This document shows, in pieces, positions 6,780 through 10,910 of a stretch of DNA of 10,910 nucleotides. The translations under genes were made by a program, and so were the position numbers. Position 1 is the first letter of the stretch. Every line of letters starts with the position of its first letter. The stretch comes from Bacillota bacterium (GTDB lineage Bacteria; Bacillota; Dethiobacteria; DTU022): NCBI GenBank assembly GCA_012510625.1, contig JAAZHP010000135.1, positions 1 to 10,910 of the forward strand. The letters are read 5' to 3'. Under the pieces are notes generated by a model that did not search any database, had not been told where the DNA came from, and saw only the letters and a list, made by a program, of their open reading frames with translations.

Positions 6780-7786
6780 GCCGTCGCTTCAAGCCAGGCC
6801 CGCACCAGCGAGACAGTATGCTGCAGGTCGCTTTTTTTCAGCACGCTGCAGGGCGAGTGAATATAGCGGCAGGGCACCGCCACCACACCGGCCTTGACAC
6901 CTTCCCTGCTGAGAGCAATGGCTCCGGCATCGGTGCCCCCGCCGGTAAAGCGGCGGAACTGAAAGGGAATCTTGGCCTTTTCGCCGGCCTCGATCAAGCC
7001 CTTGAAGATCTCCCGGTTGACGATAATGCTGCGATCCATGAAGCTGATTGCCGGACCGGAGCCCAGCATCGTGGCGCTGCGCTCCTTCTCCGTGTCGGGA
7101 GTATCCGCGGCGGCGGTAGCCTCTACGGCAAGAGCATACTGGGGCTGCAGGGTATAGGATGCCACCCGCGCTCCCCGCAAGCCTACTTCCTCCTGCACCG
7201 TGAAAGCGGCGTCAAAGGCCGGACCGCCTTTTTCCAGCAGCAGCTCCAGAAGAACGGCGCAGCCGGCGCGGTCGTCGAAAGCCTTGCCGCGCAGGCAGCC
7301 GTCGCCGAAGGGAGTGCAGGCAGTGTCAAAGGAAACATAAGTTCCGATCTGCACGTGTTTTTCGGCTTCATCCTTGTTCCTGGCCCCAATATCGATATAA
7401 AGTTGATCCAGTTCGAAGGGCTTTAGACGCTCCTCCGGTTTCTGCAGGTGAATGGCCTTGGAGCCGATCACGCCGGGTATCCTATCATCGCCGACGCGCA
7501 CCCTTTTGGAGACCAGGACCCGGCTGTCGATGCCGCCCACGGGGCGGAATTTGAGATGGCCGCTTTTTTCAATGGAGGTGACCATGAGGCCGACCTCATC
7601 CATGTGCGCGGCAAGCATGACCCGGCGGGAACCTGAACCGCTCCCCTTTTTGCGCACCAGCAGATTGCCCAGGGTGTCGGTTTGCCACTCCAGCGCATGG
7701 CCCTGCAGCTGCTCAATAATCGCCTCGCGGACCGCCTTCTCGTTGCCAGAAACCCCGGGCAGGTTGGAAAGTTTTTCTAGAAGCAT
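6776..7786 (-). CDS. M42 family metallo-aminopeptidase, second of three tandem copies
   Basis: Same family as its two neighbours (cytosolic peptide trimming with two metal ions), 336 residues. Metal-site residues are intact: His61/Asp63 (AAHMDEVG), DDR at 171-173, Glu199-Glu200 (VQEEVGLRGA) and His310 (CRYIHSP). The fifth position is Glu222 (AVEATAAADTP) where both flanking copies have Asp in a DVT context; the AADTP form resembles FrvX-type members, so it probably belongs to a different subfamily. ATG 7786 sits 10 nt inside the end of the upstream M42 gene, with GGAGGG about 7 nt before it. It overlaps the downstream copy by 4 nt. Endoglucanase ('cellulase M') labels sometimes given to such proteins are not supported by the motifs. 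Confidence 0.93.
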   Translation of the reverse strand: MLLEKLSNLPGVSGNEKAVREAIIEQLQGHALEWQTDTLGNLLVRKKGSGSGSRRVMLAAHMDEVGLMVTSIEKSGHLKFRPVGGIDSRVLVSKRVRVGDDRIPGVIGSKAIHLQKPEERLKPFELDQLYIDIGARNKDEAEKHVQIGTYVSFDTACTPFGDGCLRGKAFDDRAGCAVLLELLLEKGGPAFDAAFTVQEEVGLRGARVASYTLQPQYALAVEATAAADTPDTEKERSATMLGSGPAISFMDRSIIVNREIFKGLIEAGEKAKIPFQFRRFTGGGTDAGAIALSREGVKAGVVAVPCRYIHSPCSVLKKSDLQHTVSLVRAWLEATA

Positions 7787-8847
7787 GCCAATCCCTCCAC
7801 GAACGGGCGATCCAGGCTGCGGGCAAAAGCGGCCAGCAGCCGCCCGGTATTGATAAGGTCATCCAGGCTCAGCATCTCCACCGTAGTATGCATATAGCGC
7901 AGCGGTATGGAGAGCAGCGCAGCGGGAATGCCCTCCCGCGAGACCTGGATAACCCAGGCGTCAGTGCCTGGAACGCCGGTATCGGCCTCGCGCTGGATGG
8001 AAAAGCGATTATCACGAGCTAACTCTTCAAGACGGGCAGTCAACGCAGGATGGAAATTGGGTCCTACGGCAATTGCCGGCCCCCCACCCAGTTCAAAAAC
8101 ATCGGGAGGGGTCAGCCCGGGGGCTTCGCCGTGAGTCACATCAATAGCTACCGCCAGGTCCGGAACGAGGCCGTAGGCGGCGGTAGTAGCGCCGCGCAGC
8201 CCCACCTCTTCCTGGACACTGGCCACGAAATAGATATTGGCCCGGTGGCGGGCAGCGGCAAGTTCCGCGGCGCAGATGACCAGCGCGGCCACGCCGGCGC
8301 GGTCGTCGAGAGACTTTCCGGCGATATTTTTCCCGGCGGTCATGGCCAGCGGCGGCGCGTCAAAAGAGACCAGGTCGCCGATGCGCACCTGCTTCTCCGC
8401 CTGCTCTTTGGTCAAACCGATGTCGATAAAGAGATCCTCAAACTTCGACGCCTCCCGGCGTTCCTTCTCCGAGAGCAGGTGCGGCGCCTTGGCGCCGACA
8501 ACCCCCTTGAGAAGAGTCCTGCCGTGGACCTCTACAGGCTGCCCGGGTAGAATCCGGGGGTCAATTCCGCCGACGCCGGTAAAGCGCAGCGCGCCCCCTT
8601 CTTCAATCTTGGTGACCATGGCGCCGATCTCGTCGATATGAGCCACCAGGGCCAGCGAGAAGGGCTCCTCGCCGGGCTTGTCTCCCTCTTTGAAAGCAAT
8701 CAGGTTGCCCAGGCGATCCCGCCACACCCGGGTGACATAGCGCTCCAGGTGGCGGGAAGCCGCCGCAGTGGCGCTCTCCTCGCTTCCGGATATACCGACA
8801 GCAAAAGAGAGCTCCATGACCAATTCTTTTACCTCTTCTTCTTTCAT
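7777..8847 (-). CDS. M42 family metallo-aminopeptidase, first of three tandem copies
   Basis: Dinuclear-metal aminopeptidase, 356 residues from ATG 8847, which has GGGAG 8 nt upstream. A TTG codon immediately before it (8850) is less likely. Metal and catalytic residues are present: His70/Asp72 (VAHIDEIG), DDR at 181-183, Glu213-Glu214 (VQEEVGLRGA), Asp236 (AIDVT) and His320 (RYMHT). It differs from its neighbours in having GVPGTDAW where they have GGTDAGA, and RYMHTT in place of RYxHSP, so the substrate pocket may differ. It starts 14 nt after the MetE-like gene and overlaps the next M42 gene by 10 nt, so expression with both is likely. The exact peptide substrate is unknown. Confidence 0.93.
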   Translation of the reverse strand: MKEEEVKELVMELSFAVGISGSEESATAAASRHLERYVTRVWRDRLGNLIAFKEGDKPGEEPFSLALVAHIDEIGAMVTKIEEGGALRFTGVGGIDPRILPGQPVEVHGRTLLKGVVGAKAPHLLSEKERREASKFEDLFIDIGLTKEQAEKQVRIGDLVSFDAPPLAMTAGKNIAGKSLDDRAGVAALVICAAELAAARHRANIYFVASVQEEVGLRGATTAAYGLVPDLAVAIDVTHGEAPGLTPPDVFELGGGPAIAVGPNFHPALTARLEELARDNRFSIQREADTGVPGTDAWVIQVSREGIPAALLSIPLRYMHTTVEMLSLDDLINTGRLLAAFARSLDRPFVEGLACF

Positions 8848-8861
8848 CAAGCCAACTCCCT

Positions 8862-9938
8862 TTAAAATATTCTTTCCTCGAGGGTCGCGGTTAACCGGTA
8901 AATCCTTTCCGCCAGCGCTTCGGTTAGTGTCCCCATCCCACAGGAGGGTGTAACCAGGTAACGGCTCCGGACATAATCCTCCTCGGCGCCCTGCTTCACC
9001 AGCGCCTTCATCTGTGAATCAAGAAGCCTTTGCAGCGATGCGAGATCTTCCTGCAGGACTTTATCCGAAGAGGGAACGATGCCCCAGGCCAGGGCGCCCC
9101 CCCGGGCGAAAAAGGGATTTAAAAGATTTGCGTAAACCAGCAGCGAAGAAAAATATTCGTAAGCATCAAAGTTAATCAGATCCAGCGACAGCCCGGTCAG
9201 GAGCGACCAGTCCGTTCCGGCACAGCTGTGCAGCCCGGTAATTCCTCCGGTGGCGCGGATTGCCGTGAAGATTTCCTCCAGCGAAGACTCGATCTCCGGG
9301 CGGCCCAGGGCCACCGCCGTGGAGCTGCCGTAATTGTAGAGGCCCGGTTCGTCGACGAATATAATCACCGGACGGCCCAGTTCCTGCAGCTGCCGCAGCT
9401 GCCAGCGGGCCGCCGCAGCCAATGTTTTAACAATAATTTCCCTTAAAGCGGGATCATAAAAGGAAGGCTTGCCTTCCGGATCGGTAATTCTGAAGCCGGC
9501 AGTAATGGGCCCGGTCAACTGTCCTTTAAGGTAAAGGGCTTCCAGGGGCTGCCGCGCGCAGCGCTCCATAAACGCGTAAAATCCGGCGGCGCTCTCTTCC
9601 GTGAAGGCAAATTCAGCAACTTCATCTGAATCCTCGGCAGCGAGCAGCAGCTCGTAGTATTCGAGACAGCGCTTCTCCCAGTGGGGCTCGTCGAGACAAA
9701 AATAGGGAATTCCGTTGGGCCGGAGCGCCACCAGGCCTCGCGACAAAAGGGGCGCCAGGTATTGCGAAACCAGCCCCTCCGCGTCGCCCCGCCGGGGCAG
9801 CTGGGGCCAGTGAGGTATCTCCTTAAAATATGTAAAGATTAAATCCAGGGCGGCATCGGGGCCGGAATGAGGCATGCTCCCGATCCCTGTGGCCCGTCCA
9901 TAGAGCTTTTTCAGCGACATCTCGCACCCCCTTAACAT
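8862..9938 (-). CDS. Stand-alone MetE C-terminal-domain protein (core methionine synthase-like)
   Basis: Resembles the catalytic C-terminal barrel of cobalamin-independent methionine synthase, without its N-terminal half: 358 residues against about 750 for MetE. The zinc-site pattern can be matched: His237-x-Cys239 (GLHSCAGTDW), Glu261 (DAYEYF) as candidate third ligand, and Cys333 (TPSCGMGTL). The VDEPGLY segment (195-201) corresponds to the IDEPA loop of MetE. The N-terminal ATGIGSMPHS is typical of short MetE-like proteins in anaerobes and archaea. Such proteins may make methionine from homocysteine using a corrinoid-bound methyl group, but the donor cannot be told here and another thiol methyl transfer is possible. 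Two starts are credible: ATG 9938 and ATG 9920. It ends 14 nt before the M42 genes. Confidence 0.82.
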   Translation of the reverse strand: MLRGCEMSLKKLYGRATGIGSMPHSGPDAALDLIFTYFKEIPHWPQLPRRGDAEGLVSQYLAPLLSRGLVALRPNGIPYFCLDEPHWEKRCLEYYELLLAAEDSDEVAEFAFTEESAAGFYAFMERCARQPLEALYLKGQLTGPITAGFRITDPEGKPSFYDPALREIIVKTLAAAARWQLRQLQELGRPVIIFVDEPGLYNYGSSTAVALGRPEIESSLEEIFTAIRATGGITGLHSCAGTDWSLLTGLSLDLINFDAYEYFSSLLVYANLLNPFFARGGALAWGIVPSSDKVLQEDLASLQRLLDSQMKALVKQGAEEDYVRSRYLVTPSCGMGTLTEALAERIYRLTATLEERIF

Positions 9939-9950
9939 TATCTTCTCCTT
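9921..9950 (-). promoter_or_regulatory. Two tandem ribosome binding sites before the MetE-like gene
   Basis: AAGGAG (9945-9950) stands 6 nt before ATG 9938. AAGGGGGTG (9925-9933) stands 4 nt before the in-frame ATG 9920 and can pair with nine bases of the 16S tail if one G:U pair is allowed. Both starts look usable; the products would differ by six residues. Confidence 0.55.
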
Positions 9951-9968
9951 AAACTGTTAAAGAAAGCA

Positions 9969-10000
9969 GGCTTCCGGCTGGCCGGCCGGTTAATGAAGCC
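9969..10000 (-). repeat. GC-rich imperfect hairpin between the small gene and the MetE-like gene
   Basis: GGCTTC (9969-9974) and GAAGCC (9995-10000) are complementary, and the interior holds repeated CCGG units that can extend or rearrange the fold. On the minus strand it is followed by TGCTTTCTTTAA, which is T-rich but broken. It may be a weak terminator or an mRNA-processing hairpin; function unproven. Confidence 0.35.
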
Positions 10001-10002
10001 GG

Positions 10003-10275
10003 CTATTGCGGAATGTAAATGCTTCTGGCGTGCACATATTCGGTGCTTCCCTTCAGGAGAAGCTGCTCCGGGCTCTTGGTGTAAAATATGAGCCCCTTGT
10101 AGCTGGTCAAGTAATGGCATCTTGTCCCCAGGAATCTGCTCACGGAGATGACCACCAGGGGCTTATCCACCTTGTCGACGATTTTACAAAAATCTTCCGG
10201 CACAACCCTGACGATGGCCCCGCTGGCCTTGATCGCCTGGGCAATGGCCGCCGCAGCCGCAGCACCATTGGTCAT
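10003..10275 (-). CDS. Conserved-looking small protein of unknown function (90 residues)
   Basis: I cannot assign a function. From ATG 10275 the protein has 90 residues. It starts MTNGAAAAAAIAQAIKASG, an Ala-rich and probably amphipathic helix, then alternates short hydrophobic strand-like stretches (AIVRVV, PLVVISV, GLIFYT) with polar turns, and ends SIYIPQ. There is no signal peptide or transmembrane segment. Two isolated Cys (30 and 53) do not form a metal motif. GGTGGTGA about 6 nt upstream supports this ATG over the GTG codons at 10287 and 10284. Good ribosome binding, a compact alpha/beta pattern and a position just upstream of the MetE-like and M42 genes argue that it is real. Similar short Ala-rich N-termini occur, as far as I recall, in uncharacterised clostridial proteins. 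Confidence 0.75.
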   Translation of the reverse strand: MTNGAAAAAAIAQAIKASGAIVRVVPEDFCKIVDKVDKPLVVISVSRFLGTRCHYLTSYKGLIFYTKSPEQLLLKGSTEYVHARSIYIPQ

Positions 10276-10347
10276 ATCTTTCACCACCCTTTCTGGGATT
10301 ATCGCCTATGATTTTCATCTATACTCCAGCCCCCGCCCCGCCGGCAG

Positions 10348-10387
10348 AAAATTGGGACACCGGGGACGTACCTGTTTGTCCCATTTT
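10348..10387. repeat. Inverted-repeat element, possible bidirectional terminator or mobile repeat
   Basis: Arms AAAATTGGGACA (10348-10359) and TGTCCCATTTT (10377-10387) are inverted copies with one unpaired T, around a 17-nt loop. The loop carries a second GGGAC, so either GGGAC copy can pair with the single GTCCC, giving two alternative hairpins. A-rich and T-rich flanks give a T-run after the stem on both strands, so it may terminate the helicase gene 10 nt upstream. The GGGACA...GGGGACGTACC...TGTCCC pattern resembles repeats I recall as dispersed in several bacterial genomes, some near REP-associated or IS200-like transposases. No transposase is present here. Confidence 0.6.
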
Positions 10388-10397
10388 AAAGAATAAA

Positions 10398-10910
10398 TTA
10401 GAAGCCCCATAAAGCCTCTTCTGCCAAAACCGGGGTGAAGCATTCCTGCGGCAGCTCTTTCAAGAAGAGGGAGGGGCCTCCGGACTGCAGGCCGTAGCTG
10501 CGGTTGTTCTCCCAGTAGGTGCTCAGGCAAAGATAGCGCTTTGCCCGCGTCACCGCCACGTAGAAAAGGCGGCGCTCTTCGTCCAGGTCCTCATATTCGG
10601 CGCGGTAGCTGGGGAAGACGCCATCGTTAAGGCCGATCACAAAAACCGCCTCCCACTCCTTCCCCTTGGCGCTGTGTACTGTAGAGAGGGTTAGAGAATC
10701 GCCGCCGGCATCTTCTAATGCAGCGCCGCCGTTAAATAGCGATTCATCCAGGGCCAGCGACTCCAAGAATGCGCCAAGCGAGGCGTAGTGAGCGGCATTT
10801 TCAGCCAGCCGCTCAATGCCCCTTAATCTTTCGTCATATTGATCCGGGTAGCTCTTGCGCAAAATCCCGTCGTAGCTGCAGTTCATGATCAGCTTAATCA
10901 GCCCGGCCAC
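10398..10910 (-). CDS. UvrD/PcrA-type ATP-dependent DNA helicase, C-terminal part (5' end cut by window edge)
   Basis: C-terminal 170 residues of a superfamily 1A 3'-5' DNA helicase; the N-terminal part with the Walker motifs lies outside the window. Helicase motif V is TLSTVHSAKGKEWEAVFV (74-91 of the visible part) and motif VI is EERRLFYVAVTRAKRYL (111-127), whose Arg122 is the likely arginine finger. The protein ends about 40 residues after motif VI, just past GGPSLFLKELP, which corresponds to the PSRFL segment of PcrA. The long C-terminal tail with Tudor-like domain found in PcrA and UvrD is absent, so I do not assign pcrA or uvrD. GTG at 10910 is simply where the window starts. It is separated from the next gene by 122 nt containing the inverted repeat. 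Confidence 0.9.
   Translation of the reverse strand: MAGLIKLIMNCSYDGILRKSYPDQYDERLRGIERLAENAAHYASLGAFLESLALDESLFNGGAALEDAGGDSLTLSTVHSAKGKEWEAVFVIGLNDGVFPSYRAEYEDLDEERRLFYVAVTRAKRYLCLSTYWENNRSYGLQSGGPSLFLKELPQECFTPVLAEEALWGF

Noticed and set aside
5841..6860. Long plus-strand open frame (339 codons) opposite the M42 genes
   Set aside because: It is antisense to two M42 genes with intact metal-site motifs; its translation shows no recognisable motifs. GC-rich codons on the opposite strand readily give such open frames.
7777..8847. Endoglucanase/cellulase assignment for the M42 genes
   Set aside because: The conserved AHxDE, DDR, QEEVG and RYxH motifs are those of M42 dinuclear aminopeptidases; no glycoside hydrolase features were seen.
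10276..10345. Possible promoter upstream of the 90-residue gene
   Set aside because: TATAGA- and GATAAT-like -10 boxes are present on the minus strand, but neither has a credible -35 box at 16-18 nt, so no promoter is called.

Overview
This window reads as one arm of a Clostridia-type Firmicutes chromosome, probably an anaerobe. The bases look moderately GC-rich (mid to high 50s % by eye, not computed). Three things point there: the dprA-topA-xerC block, a classic Firmicutes neighbourhood; strong Shine-Dalgarno sites; and sigma-A-like promoter and intrinsic terminator signals. The genus cannot be fixed from the sequence alone. Every supported gene lies on the minus strand, so the story reads from high to low coordinates. 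No rRNA, tRNA, CRISPR array, prophage or complete insertion sequence was seen.

Upstream part (10910 to about 5670). The window opens inside the C-terminal part of a UvrD/PcrA-type helicase gene. A short inverted-repeat element follows, which could also act as that gene's terminator. Next is a tight run of five genes: a small conserved-looking protein of about 90 residues with no function I can name, a stand-alone MetE C-terminal-domain (core methionine synthase-like) protein, and three consecutive, clearly diverged M42 metallo-aminopeptidases. The three M42 genes overlap by 11 and 4 nt, and the MetE-like gene ends 14 nt before the first of them, so these four genes look co-transcribed. The run closes with a strong rho-independent terminator at 5670-5703.

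Downstream part (5647 to 1). A near-consensus promoter (TTGATT, 17 nt, TATACT) sits just after that terminator and starts a second transcription unit. It contains a KamA-family radical SAM aminomutase whose substrate-site residues match glutamate 2,3-aminomutase rather than lysine 2,3-aminomutase, then dprA, topA and xerC. xerC runs off the window's left edge a few residues short of its expected end. A separate promoter for xerC may lie in the topA-xerC gap.

Functionally, the second unit joins DNA processing and topology genes (DprA, TopA, XerC) to a probable beta-glutamate (compatible solute) enzyme. The first unit suggests peptide and amino-acid turnover: three aminopeptidase paralogs plus a methionine-synthase-like methyltransferase. 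No fully new system is evident. The points most worth a second look are the M42 triplet, the substrate signature of the aminomutase, the orphan 90-residue protein, the stand-alone MetE-like domain and the inverted-repeat element.
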